A stretch of 11,385 nt of DNA. Source: Nitrospinae bacterium CG11_big_fil_rev_8_21_14_0_20_56_8 (lineage in GTDB: Bacteria; Nitrospinota; Nitrospinia; Nitrospinales; VA-1). Below, piece after piece: positions 1 to 7,240 of this stretch. The first letter of the stretch is position 1; every line of letters starts with the position of its first letter. Position numbers and translations under genes: made by a program. The DNA lies in contig PCWF01000189.1 in NCBI GenBank assembly GCA_002796165.1, forward strand, positions 32,282-43,666. Direction: 5' to 3'. The notes beneath the pieces were generated by a model. That model was not told where the DNA came from. It did not search any database and saw only the letters and a list, made by a program, of their open reading frames with translations.

Positions 1-2
1 AT

Positions 3-671
3 TACACCGCCGGACTGGTGGCTCCCATGGTTATCGCTTTTCTAAAAGGAAAGGATCATTTTCTTGCATTTGCAGAAAAGTATCGGGTGGGCCGAGAGGG
101 ATGGATTGGGGTGATCGCCTTGGGGATGGTTTTTGCGAATATCTGGTTTTCACCCTCACCCATATCCAGAAATTTCTGGTTAGGCCCCGACAGTCCCAGA
201 CATTCATGGGAATATCATTACAGCGTCTATTTTGAAACCGAACGGGATCGGATGATCAAAAGTTCCCTGGAAAATTTTATTCCTAAAGATGCCCCCCTGG
301 TAGTTTCCAGTCAAAACACCTTGAATTGGGCCCGGCTTTTTAACAGGCGAAATTATTACGCCTTCCCGCAGACGGTTTTCGAGCCCAATCCCGAGGCAGA
401 TTGGAAAGAGTTTTCTTATGCGGATTTTCTGGATTTTCCCTTTGGGGGTCCTCCGGGATTTATCAAACGATTTGTTACTTCCGACAGGGTTATTTTGGAC
501 CTTAAGCGTCCCTGGTTTATTGGAGATCGAGCTTGCCCCTGGGTTCACGGACAGTGCAATGACAAGGAATTGCGTGATAAATTCCAGGGTTTTGTAGAAC
601 AGGCAATAAAGACGCATCGGATTTTATTTGAGAAAGATGGGTTTTATATTCTGGATCGGCCGCAAAACTGA
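3..671 (+). CDS. C-terminal part of a DUF2079-type membrane protein (5' end outside window)
   Basis: The frame is open from the window edge, so the gene begins upstream; the in-frame GTG at 18 and ATG at 27 are internal codons, not convincing starts. About 220 residues are visible. One clear hydrophobic segment (GWIGVIALGMVFANIWF) is followed by a soluble tail with a pattern I associate with DUF2079 integral membrane proteins: a HYSVYF segment, then 'IPKDAPLVVSSQNTLNWARLFNRR', shown here as IPKDAPLVVSSQ and LFNRRNYYAFP, then DRVILDLKRPW. The family is multi-spanning and poorly characterised; some members resemble GT-C membrane glycosyltransferases. The role here is inferred only from the flippase 60 bp downstream on the same strand, which suggests surface-glycan work. 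It could instead be another GT-C-like protein; with the N-terminal catalytic loops missing this cannot be settled. Confidence 0.6.
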   Translation, partial: YTAGLVAPMVIAFLKGKDHFLAFAEKYRVGREGWIGVIALGMVFANIWFSPSPISRNFWLGPDSPRHSWEYHYSVYFETERDRMIKSSLENFIPKDAPLVVSSQNTLNWARLFNRRNYYAFPQTVFEPNPEADWKEFSYADFLDFPFGGPPGFIKRFVTSDRVILDLKRPWFIGDRACPWVHGQCNDKELRDKFQGFVEQAIKTHRILFEKDGFYILDRPQN

Positions 672-731
672 AATAAAGATGCCGCGGACCTTAGAAGGGT
701 ATGGTTTGGGTTAAGTTGTTAAAACCAAATT

Positions 732-2048
732 TTGGACTCAAATCGCGTTACTTACCATGAACTGCAACATTGGCGAAATTCACTTCTCCCAGGAAAACAT
801 ATAGTGCGGCGATTTTTTCGAGACAACCTGGTCATTCTTGTACTTTTAAACGTTGCCAACATCTTTAATTATTTATTTCAGATCATCGTCGCGCGGAATC
901 TGAATCCGGAAGACTATGGCAGTTTCAATGCTCTCAATTCGCTAGCGGTCGTGTTGTTGACGCCCGTAGATGTTCTCGCCTACGTTTACTCAAAGTTTAC
1001 TGTCCAGTTATCCCTGGATCGGTACGAGGCCATAAAAACGCTTGCCGTTAAAGGTCTCAAAGGAATCATGGTTGTGGCCTGTGTGGCCATTCTGGCGGCC
1101 ACAGTTTATCATCCCTGGGTGAAGAGATATCTCCATCTGGAATCCTCCATTCCCATCGTAATTATGATGACGTTGGTGATCCTTTCATTTCAACTTCCTT
1201 TGCTCCTTGGTTTGATACAAGGATTACGCCGATTTACCACTCTGGGATGGGGACTGAGTTTGAATATCTATGTGCGGTTTTTCGCCTGTGTGTTATTTGT
1301 TCCCATTTTGGGCATGGGAGTCAACGGAGCCTTGATAGCCGGGGTTTTGGGAGTTCTGGGAGCGACGCTGTATATTTTATGGGTCCTTCGGGATGTGTTA
1401 AGAATGCCGGGCGCCGAATTGCCTGAAGGTATTTTTGGAACTATGTGGAAATATGCCCTTCCGGTGTTTTTTACCACCGGCATGGTCATCATGCTGGGGA
1501 ATCTGGATGTCGTTTTAGTACGTCACTACTGTTCGCCTACAGAAGCGGGATATTACGCAACCGGGGCTATCCTGGGCCGGGTGGCGTTCTATTTGCCCGG
1601 AGTGCTGATATCGGTGTTATTTCCAGAAACTGCGCGGGCCAAGCAATCCGGGCAGGACTCGCGAAAATTTCTTTGGGTCAGTTTCCTGATGACGGCTTTT
1701 CTTGGAGGTGGGGTTGCGTTGGTCTGTAACATCTGGGGAGAATGGATTATCCAGGTCTTATATGGAGCGAAGTATATGGGTGCGGGGGATTTGCTTGGAG
1801 TGATCAGCGCGGCCATGGCCCTGCTGGCCCTGGCAAACGTAATGTTTACCTATCTTCTTGCCCGGTCCGAGTTCAAGTATCTTTGGTTTCTGGTTTCCGG
1901 CGTCGTCCTCATGTTGTCGGCCATCGCTCTATTTCATGACACGGCCATGATGGTGGCAAAGACCGTCCTGATTTCCATGTTCCTCATTTTATCGGGAACT
2001 CTGGCGACCTATCTGATTCCGGGCAAGCGCCTTGTGGTTTCAACTTAA
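732..2048 (+). CDS. Wzx-like oligosaccharide flippase (polysaccharide biosynthesis protein)
   Basis: Very hydrophobic 438-residue protein with about 12-14 predicted helices. The first helix region reads NLVILVLLNVANIFNYLFQ, followed by VARNLNPEDYGSFNAL, a signature of the polysaccharide-export/flippase branch of the MOP superfamily (lipid-linked oligosaccharide flippases). Such proteins move undecaprenyl-linked glycans across the inner membrane, which fits the glycosyltransferases opposite it and the WecA-type initiator further right. The frame is closed by TAA at 720-722, so the longest start is TTG at 732, which has no good Shine-Dalgarno. GTG at 804 (residue 25) is preceded by AGGA at 791-794 with 9-nt spacing and begins just before the first helix, so it is a serious alternative giving 414 residues. 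The gene lies 60 bp after the DUF2079-like gene and is probably cotranscribed with it. No Wzy polymerase is evident in the window. Confidence 0.85.
   Translation: MDSNRVTYHELQHWRNSLLPGKHIVRRFFRDNLVILVLLNVANIFNYLFQIIVARNLNPEDYGSFNALNSLAVVLLTPVDVLAYVYSKFTVQLSLDRYEAIKTLAVKGLKGIMVVACVAILAATVYHPWVKRYLHLESSIPIVIMMTLVILSFQLPLLLGLIQGLRRFTTLGWGLSLNIYVRFFACVLFVPILGMGVNGALIAGVLGVLGATLYILWVLRDVLRMPGAELPEGIFGTMWKYALPVFFTTGMVIMLGNLDVVLVRHYCSPTEAGYYATGAILGRVAFYLPGVLISVLFPETARAKQSGQDSRKFLWVSFLMTAFLGGGVALVCNIWGEWIIQVLYGAKYMGAGDLLGVISAAMALLALANVMFTYLLARSEFKYLWFLVSGVVLMLSAIALFHDTAMMVAKTVLISMFLILSGTLATYLIPGKRLVVST
791..794 (+). promoter_or_regulatory. Candidate Shine-Dalgarno for an internal GTG start of the flippase
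   Basis: AGGA followed after 9 nt by GTG at 804-806, in frame with the flippase. The residues upstream of it (MDSNRVTYHELQHW...) are polar and lie outside the membrane core. This favours GTG 804 over TTG 732 as the true start, but no experimental signal is available. Confidence 0.4.
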
Positions 2049-2076
2049 TTGGGAAGGTCGAAGGTTTTGGGCACGA

Positions 2077-2736
2077 TCACAAGGGCGATCCGGCGGACTT
2101 TTGGGCAACCATCATTTGCCCCTGCGGAATGAAGCCGAAGTAAGTCCGGTTTTTCTTGTACGCGATACGTTTGAAACCCTTTTTTGCAAGAAGGTCCGTC
2201 AGATTGCTTCTAGTGAAATGACGAATGTGGGGTGTGGTGGGATAAAAATAATCGTCAAGATATCTCAGGGAGATAAGGATGGTTTTCAGAACCGTGAGCT
2301 CGCTTGTTGCAATTAAAAGATGGCCTCCCGGTTTTAGGATTCGGTTGATTTCCTCTAGAACCGTTTCAATGTCCAGAATGTGTTCCATTACGTCCAGTGC
2401 TGTGATGGTATCGAAGAATTTGTCCTCATAAGGCAGATGGCCGTTATCGGGCATCCTTTTAAAATCAATCGAGGAAAACTCCTTCATGGCCTTTTGAAGA
2501 GCCAATTCACTCACGTCAATTCCAAAAACAGATTCGCAATGGGGTTGAATCAGATTTGCGAATTGTCCCTCCCCGCATCCGAAATCAAGAACTTTCCCTG
2601 CCACATAGGGTTTGAAAAATTCAAAATGGTAATTGAAATTTTCATCCGTCCAGTCTCCGGGGTGCTCGTCAAACGGGTTTTTCTTGATGTGTTCATCCCG
2701 CCAGTATCGGTCGTAAAAGGTTTTAGCGTCGCTCAC
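2077..2736 (-). CDS. Class I SAM-dependent methyltransferase (UbiG/Methyltransf_11-like)
   Basis: 219 residues, a normal length for a single-domain Rossmann methyltransferase. Visible motifs: motif I VLDFGCGEGQF (49-59) binding S-adenosylmethionine; the acidic end of beta-2 in FGIDVSE (71-77); FDTITALDVMEHI (108-120); and LKPGGHLLIAT (134-144). The start is GTG at 2734-2736, with AGGA (2743-2746) 6 nt upstream. An in-frame TAA lies just upstream of this, and the nearby ATG is out of frame. It is the last gene of the - strand run, 52 bp after the radical SAM gene, and ends 28 bp from the convergent flippase stop. Methyl acceptor unknown; by context a sugar, lipid or the radical SAM product. 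The PHIRHFT segment (169-175) is common in this superfamily and does not identify a substrate. Confidence 0.9.
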   Translation of the reverse strand: MSDAKTFYDRYWRDEHIKKNPFDEHPGDWTDENFNYHFEFFKPYVAGKVLDFGCGEGQFANLIQPHCESVFGIDVSELALQKAMKEFSSIDFKRMPDNGHLPYEDKFFDTITALDVMEHILDIETVLEEINRILKPGGHLLIATSELTVLKTILISLRYLDDYFYPTTPHIRHFTRSNLTDLLAKKGFKRIAYKKNRTYFGFIPQGQMMVAQKSAGSPL

Positions 2737-2788
2737 GTTCCATCCTGATTATAGGGTTTGAAATAAAAGTTCACGCGGGAGCTATTTT

Positions 2789-4303
2789 TCAGGAAGTAGC
2801 AACGGTTCCCTGATTTTTGGTCAAATTAAACACATGTTGCCGAACCCGCCGGATGGCCCGGGTTCCATAGGTAAACAAGAACTGCCAGTCAGATTTCCTC
2901 AGCCGTAAAAGAAAATAAAGTTGCGTAGCGATAAATTTCGGGTCGAAGGCAATCCCGTACATTTCGCGAATTGCCGTATAGTATTCATCATGCGGAATGG
3001 GGGTTTGGACGATCAACTTGCTCATATCGAAATCGTCATAGTCATCGGTCATGAGGACTCCCCTGTCCATGCATTCAAGGTGGTATGGGGTGAAATCCAG
3101 CGGCGTGCAAAGGGTGACCTGTAGGGTCCGGGCGAGCCCCTCCCTCATGTACCGGCTCACCGTATTGACGGTGGTGCTCAGTTGTTCCCTGGTTTGCCAG
3201 TAGTACCCCACCATGATGGTGAGATGGGGAAACAAGCCGTATTTGGTGTAAAGCCGTAAATTCTGCTCCGCATCATCCGGAGAATAACCTTTGTTGAGCC
3301 GGTTCAGAGTTTCCTCATCGCAGGCTTCCAGTCCGACGAGAACAAACCGGAAGTTGGCCTTGGCCAACAGGGCGATCGTTTCCTCATCCAGATAGCCGAA
3401 CCGGGTGTTGAATCCGAAATAGCATCCCCTTTTATGCAGGCCACGGTCGATGATCCCCCGAGCGAACGCTCGGGCCTCGGCTCCACGGTACCAGACGCCG
3501 GAATCGTCAAAAATCTCCCGCACACCAAAATCCTCGATCAGTCTCTGGTATTCGTCCAGACTTCTATCCACCGACCGCATCGAAAAAGTCAGGTCCGGTC
3601 CGTTATACCGGCAAAACGAGCATTTCCCGAACATGCAGTCGCGAATCACGCTGGTGGCGTATGTCCCGGGAGTCTGAAGGAAATTCCCGTTTTCGTATGC
3701 GTAGTTTTCCCAGCCAACCAGCTTGCGGTCCACATCGGGGGAGAGGTCCAGCGGTTCAATCTGCTTGAAGTTTCCCGTGTCGTACAAATCCTTTTCATCC
3801 CTGCGAATCACCAGCCCCTCTATGGGACAGCTTTCGCGCCAGTTGTGGTGGGAGTCGATATGGCCGATCAACTTCTTCAGAACGAAATCGATGTGATTAC
3901 TCCGCAAGACAATGTCGGTTTGGCTGTTCCGGAGAGTTTCCTCCGGTTTTCGCATTGAATGGTACCCGGTCATGATGACGATCGTGTCTGGCAAATCTCC
4001 CTTCAATCGATTGACGAGGTTCCAATAAAATTTCATAACCGGGGTGGTGCTTTCGAAGACGACCACATCGGGTTTTTCCTTCAGGAGGTCCCGGTACCAA
4101 TTTTCGAAGCTTTTCAGTTGGGCGTTTCCATCGTCCCAGTAAATCTCGTATCCCTGGTCATGGAGCCAGGTTGCCGCTTGCGCGTGAATGACCGGAAGGA
4201 GATAGGTTGGTTTTTTGAAAAACTGGACGTTTCGGTTCTGCGACACCATAGCCTTTTGGCCGTCGGCGTTGATGATGGGGGGATAGGAGATGGCGATTTT
4301 CAT
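2789..4303 (-). CDS. B12-binding-type radical SAM protein with Cx4Cx2C cluster motif
   Basis: 504 residues with the layout of the BchE/HpnJ-like cobalamin radical SAM class. An N-terminal Rossmann-like region (about 1-150) includes KPDVVVFESTTP (77-88) and MTGYHSMRKPEE (111-122), the place where these proteins carry a 'GG.H....PEE' segment; no canonical DxHxxG cobalamin ligand motif is visible. The radical SAM core follows: cluster cysteines C223, C228 and C231 in RDCMFGKCSFC, EIFDDSG (263-269), GLEACDEETLNRLNKGYS (324-341) and the late-barrel VGYYWQT (365-371). The C-terminal ~60 residues are basic and aromatic. The core binds a [4Fe-4S] cluster and cleaves SAM to a 5'-deoxyadenosyl radical. 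The Cx4C spacing differs from the usual Cx3C. The gene lies 38 bp after a flavin reductase, a plausible electron source, and 52 bp before a methyltransferase. ATG start at 4301-4303 lacks an obvious Shine-Dalgarno. Substrate unknown; a lipid or sugar of the glycan pathway is inferred from context only. Confidence 0.88.
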   Translation of the reverse strand: MKIAISYPPIINADGQKAMVSQNRNVQFFKKPTYLLPVIHAQAATWLHDQGYEIYWDDGNAQLKSFENWYRDLLKEKPDVVVFESTTPVMKFYWNLVNRLKGDLPDTIVIMTGYHSMRKPEETLRNSQTDIVLRSNHIDFVLKKLIGHIDSHHNWRESCPIEGLVIRRDEKDLYDTGNFKQIEPLDLSPDVDRKLVGWENYAYENGNFLQTPGTYATSVIRDCMFGKCSFCRYNGPDLTFSMRSVDRSLDEYQRLIEDFGVREIFDDSGVWYRGAEARAFARGIIDRGLHKRGCYFGFNTRFGYLDEETIALLAKANFRFVLVGLEACDEETLNRLNKGYSPDDAEQNLRLYTKYGLFPHLTIMVGYYWQTREQLSTTVNTVSRYMREGLARTLQVTLCTPLDFTPYHLECMDRGVLMTDDYDDFDMSKLIVQTPIPHDEYYTAIREMYGIAFDPKFIATQLYFLLRLRKSDWQFLFTYGTRAIRRVRQHVFNLTKNQGTVATS

Positions 4304-4341
4304 GATATGGACAAAGCCCCTTTTTAGGCCCTGATGGACAG

Positions 4342-4983
4342 TTAGAAAAACGCTTCCGTGAAAATCCGGTCACCGTTGACTTCCCGGTTTCTGAGGATCT
4401 CGTAGACGGAGTAAATCATTTTCTGATTGCCGCAGAGGTAATAAATGCAGGCCGGGTCTACCTCGTTTTCCAACAGGTAATCCGTCACCCGCCCATTATA
4501 ACCTTCCCAGTTCTCCCTCGAAACGCAAAATACGGTTCGTTCCGGATCATAATCTCCGGCATCGTATCTTTCATTGCTTTCCCGGATCCCGCAGATAAGG
4601 CGGTAATCCAGGCCTGGATAACTCCTGACGAACGAATGAAACGGTGCGATTCCTGTCCCGGTCCCGATAAAAACGAAGCGTGCATTTCCGATTTTCTCGG
4701 GTTGGAGGACGAACGACCCGTATGGCCCATGCAATTCGACCTCCATGCCTCCTTCGAGTTTGCGAAGCGCGGAACTGACCGTTCCGACGGGAACCTCCTT
4801 AATGAGAAATTCGAGGTAAGGATCGTCAGTCCCCGAGTATGTGGAATATTCTCGATTCACTCCGCTTCCCGGGAGCCCAAGGTTGACGCATTGGCCGGGC
4901 CTGAAAACGAACTGGTTTCTTTCCAGCCTTAGCGCGTAGGCAGAGGGGGAAAGGTCCCGTTTCTCAATAATTTTGTGAAGCAA
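4342..4983 (-). CDS. Ferredoxin-NADP reductase-like FAD/NAD(P)H oxidoreductase
   Basis: 213-residue minimal FNR-family flavoprotein without any fused ferredoxin domain. FAD-binding beta-barrel (about 1-95): REYSTYS (44-50) matches the RxYS flavin motif, GTVSSAL (67-73) is the phosphate-binding segment, then GPYGSF (86-91). NAD(P)-binding lobe: IGTGTGIAPF (106-115), CGNQKM (184-189) and the C-terminal acidic/aromatic end TEAFF, which stacks on or near the flavin in this family. It would move electrons between NAD(P)H and a ferredoxin or flavodoxin. It precedes the radical SAM gene by 38 bp, suggesting it supplies that enzyme with electrons (inference). The start is TTG at 4981-4983: an in-frame TAA (4990-4992) lies three codons upstream, and GGAG (4994-4997) sits 10 nt before it. 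That TAA is also the stop of the upstream GT2, so the two genes share a frame. Confidence 0.9.
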   Translation of the reverse strand: MLHKIIEKRDLSPSAYALRLERNQFVFRPGQCVNLGLPGSGVNREYSTYSGTDDPYLEFLIKEVPVGTVSSALRKLEGGMEVELHGPYGSFVLQPEKIGNARFVFIGTGTGIAPFHSFVRSYPGLDYRLICGIRESNERYDAGDYDPERTVFCVSRENWEGYNGRVTDYLLENEVDPACIYYLCGNQKMIYSVYEILRNREVNGDRIFTEAFF

Positions 4984-4989
4984 GTTTCC

Positions 4990-5985
4990 TTATCTCCCCA
5001 GCGAGCTTTGAAGATTTTTGATGCACAATCCCATGGCGAACCGTACCCCGTACCAAAGATGCGTCAACAGGATAAAAGGAAGGGCTCCCAAAGCGACCGG
5101 AAGCGGTTCGTGCCGAAGAATATCCCGCAGAGATAGGAGGAGCGCGATTCCATATGCCAACCAACCGGTAACGAACAGTTCCCGCATCAGGGGCGAAAGG
5201 CCCGAAAGGAACAGACCGAAAATTACGAACCCCACCCACGCCGTGGGGACGAAATATTTGGCGCGCCGCGATGTTTCCGGAAACTTTTTCGCAAAAAATC
5301 CCCGGTGCAGACCGTAATTTCCCACCTGCCGAAGATGCTTGCGGAGTCCCGGCCGACGGTGATGCCACACCACAAGGTTGGGGACATACAGAATTTTCTG
5401 ATTGGTTGCATTCAATAACTTGAGGCAGAATTCCGTGTCCTCGCCGGGCCAGTAAGCCGAATCGAATCCTCCCACCGATAGGAACAGGTCTTTTTTGATC
5501 AAGAGATTCACGGTCGGCCAGTCATCCACCAGTTTTCCCGGGGGATAAGAAACATACCGCTCTGGAAATCCGCCGGAGGTCCGGCTCAAAAAAACTGCTC
5601 CGGAAACCCTTGCCCAGAATGGATCCTCCCGGGGGGTGATGCCCGGTCCCCCCAGCGCGCTAAACCCGTTTTTCTCAAATGCCCTGCGAGCCACATCCAA
5701 CCAGTCCGGCCGCGGATAAGCGTCGTCATCGATAAAAGCAAGCACCTGACCCAGAGACTCCCTTGCGCCCAGATCTCGTTTGACGGCGGGATTCACCTCT
5801 GCCGTGGGGATGACGCGAAGCGCCGTCTGCCTAAAGCGATCCGGAATTTCAATGTCCCCGTCAGGGAGAAGAATCACTTCATAATCCCTGAACGATAGCT
5901 TCCCTATATGGAGCAGGCATTCATCCAGGTAAGGCGACCAATCCTTGAATGGAATAATGATGGAAAAGTAGGGGGAACTGCTCAT
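4990..5985 (-). CDS. GT2 family glycosyltransferase, ExoA-like, with C-terminal membrane helices
   Basis: 331 residues. GT-A fold: FSIIIPFKDWSPYL (7-20) at the nucleotide-sugar end, the metal-binding DxD-type triad FIDDD (84-88), LGGPG (111-115), and WPGEDTEFCLKL (179-190), whose ED pair (182-183) is the usual catalytic-base region. VVWHHRRPGLRKHLRQ (205-220) is typical of this subgroup before the membrane anchor. Three hydrophobic stretches occur at about 245-265, 267-287 and 296-320, so it is an inner-membrane enzyme with a cytoplasmic active site, transferring a sugar from a nucleotide sugar to a lipid-linked acceptor. The ATG at 5983-5985 has only a weak upstream AGAG. It lies 34 bp after the GtrB-like gene and its TAA is 6 bp before the reductase start. 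The donor sugar cannot be told from sequence. Confidence 0.88.
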   Translation of the reverse strand: MSSSPYFSIIIPFKDWSPYLDECLLHIGKLSFRDYEVILLPDGDIEIPDRFRQTALRVIPTAEVNPAVKRDLGARESLGQVLAFIDDDAYPRPDWLDVARRAFEKNGFSALGGPGITPREDPFWARVSGAVFLSRTSGGFPERYVSYPPGKLVDDWPTVNLLIKKDLFLSVGGFDSAYWPGEDTEFCLKLLNATNQKILYVPNLVVWHHRRPGLRKHLRQVGNYGLHRGFFAKKFPETSRRAKYFVPTAWVGFVIFGLFLSGLSPLMRELFVTGWLAYGIALLLSLRDILRHEPLPVALGALPFILLTHLWYGVRFAMGLCIKNLQSSLGR

Positions 5986-6019
5986 TCTCTATGATTTACC
6001 GGCAAGCGGGGGATTCAGT

Positions 6020-7012
6020 TCAGTAAGTCGACGGGATTCTCAGGTCGGCATTCAACCGTTCCGTATGCTCGATACCGATCTGATCCTGGATAATGTAGAG
6101 GGGACGGTCGATGACTTCGACATGGATCTGCCCGATATAATGGGCGACCAAGCCGAGTCCCGCAAGAACAACCCCGAATAGAAGCGTATTAAAAACCACG
6201 AAATACGCTAGGGCGGTGAACATCGTGTAACCTAGAATGTAATGCGCCATGACCATGTAACTCAGAAGAAGAGACGTGAACGCCAGGGTCAGGATCCCGA
6301 GAATTCCCGTAAGTTGCAACGGGAGCAGGGAGAAGGACGTAAACGAATGGATGGCCATGCTCACCAGACGTCGGAGATTGAAAGAAGAATTGCCCCCCGT
6401 CCGGTCCGGAGCCGAAAATGTCACACAACTGCGCCGAAAACCCATCCAATCGATCAACCCGCGGAAGAACCGGGTACGCTCCCGAAACGTTCTCAGTACA
6501 TTGAGGACCTTGCGATCCAAAAGGCGGAAATCCGTTGTTCCGGGCTCCAGCTTCACTTCAGAAAAACGATTGATCAAGAAATGAAAAAGCGCCGACCCGA
6601 TTTTGCGAACGAGCGAATACCGAATGGCGAGCCGTTTAGTAATAACCACCTGGAATCCCTTTTCCCATTCCGCCAAAAGTTTCGGAATGAGTTCCGGTGG
6701 ATGTTGCAGATCGGCATCGATGAAAATCAGGGCATCGGCCTCCTGAATGGCCATCGCACCGGCGGTCAGCGCAACCTCTTTGCCAAAATTCCGTGAAAGG
6801 CGGATTCCGCTCAGCCGGGGATCAAATCGGGTCTGGTCGCAAACCACTTCCCAAGTATTGTCCTGGCTTCCATCGTCCACAAAAATAATTTTCCAATCAA
6901 ACCGACTCAGATCCTCGATGACTGCTAATACCGCCCGGCAGAATTCCTGGATATTTTGTGACTCGTTATAGGCGGGGACGATAATGCCGATTTGTTTTTT
7001 GCCGTTTCTCAT
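6020..7012 (-). CDS. GT2 polyprenyl-phosphate glycosyltransferase (GtrB/DPM1/ArnC-like)
   Basis: 330 residues. N-terminal GT-A domain with IIVPAYNESQNI (10-21), FVDDGSQDNTW (44-54), LSRNFGKEVAL (72-82), the metal-binding FIDADLQHPPELI (97-109), TDFRLLDRKV (160-169) and RTRFFRGLIDWMGFRR (179-194). Two C-terminal helices (about 233-257 and 265-293) anchor it in the membrane. This is the layout of bacterial enzymes that move a sugar from UDP/GDP/UDP-Ara4N onto undecaprenyl phosphate. The lipid-linked sugar would then serve as a donor on the periplasmic side, or as an intermediate of the same pathway. The ATG at 7010-7012 has C-rich sequence upstream and no Shine-Dalgarno. It is probably the first gene of the tight operon running to the methyltransferase. 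Confidence 0.92.
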   Translation of the reverse strand: MRNGKKQIGIIVPAYNESQNIQEFCRAVLAVIEDLSRFDWKIIFVDDGSQDNTWEVVCDQTRFDPRLSGIRLSRNFGKEVALTAGAMAIQEADALIFIDADLQHPPELIPKLLAEWEKGFQVVITKRLAIRYSLVRKIGSALFHFLINRFSEVKLEPGTTDFRLLDRKVLNVLRTFRERTRFFRGLIDWMGFRRSCVTFSAPDRTGGNSSFNLRRLVSMAIHSFTSFSLLPLQLTGILGILTLAFTSLLLSYMVMAHYILGYTMFTALAYFVVFNTLLFGVVLAGLGLVAHYIGQIHVEVIDRPLYIIQDQIGIEHTERLNADLRIPSTY

Positions 7013-7229
7013 GGCCGGGGAGGGGAGAGGGTTACAGGCGAACTCCAGTCTGAAAAATGGGAGATAGTGGCTCTAAATTACGTATCGGACATTTTAACGG
7101 AATGGTTAACACTAAGTTGAAGAAACCGGCCCCGGAAGAAGGGGGGGACCGGATGTGAAAACCATCTGGCCCAGAATATCAGGCCCTTATCGACTCAATC
7201 ATTTTAGGCCATCCGGCTCCGATGTCAAT
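7013..7229 (-). promoter_or_regulatory. Leader region between GT4 and GT2 with promoter-like sequence
   Basis: On the - strand, TTGACA (7223-7228) and TAAAAT (7201-7206) are separated by 16 nt, a good match to a sigma-70-type promoter. The -35 box overlaps the GT4 stop codon. Transcription would run toward the GtrB-like gene with a leader of roughly 180 nt that contains the hairpin candidate at 7126-7152. The promoter is a pattern call only; no start site is known. Confidence 0.45.
7126..7152 (-). terminator. Weak intrinsic-terminator or attenuator-like hairpin
   Basis: Read on the - strand: CCGGTCCC (7152-7145), an 11-nt loop, GGGGCCGG (7133-7126), then TTTCTT. The stem is 8 pairs with one G-U. 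The T tract is short and interrupted, so termination would be incomplete at best. It lies after the GT4 gene and inside the leader of the promoter at 7201-7228. Confidence 0.35.
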
Positions 7230-7240
7230 TGATATTCTGG
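7171..7240. repeat. 11-bp perfect inverted repeat flanking the promoter-like sequence
   Basis: CCAGAATATCA at 7171-7181 and its exact reverse complement at 7230-7240, with 48 bp between. The right arm encodes the last codons of the GT4 gene; the interior holds the TTGACA/TAAAAT promoter candidate. A second 8-bp pair, GGCCATCC (7207-7214) and GGATGGCC (7239-7246), shares two bases of the right arm, so the two hairpins would exclude each other. Confidence 0.7.

Noticed and set aside
2049..2076. Bidirectional terminator between flippase and methyltransferase
   Set aside because: The 28-bp gap contains no stem with a T run on either strand; transcripts probably overlap here.
3434..3958. 174-codon open frame on the + strand
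   Set aside because: Antisense to the radical SAM core, which has intact motifs on the other strand.
6242..6796. 184-codon open frame on the + strand
   Set aside because: Antisense to the GtrB-like gene; composition biased to Arg, Lys and Glu and no domain seen.
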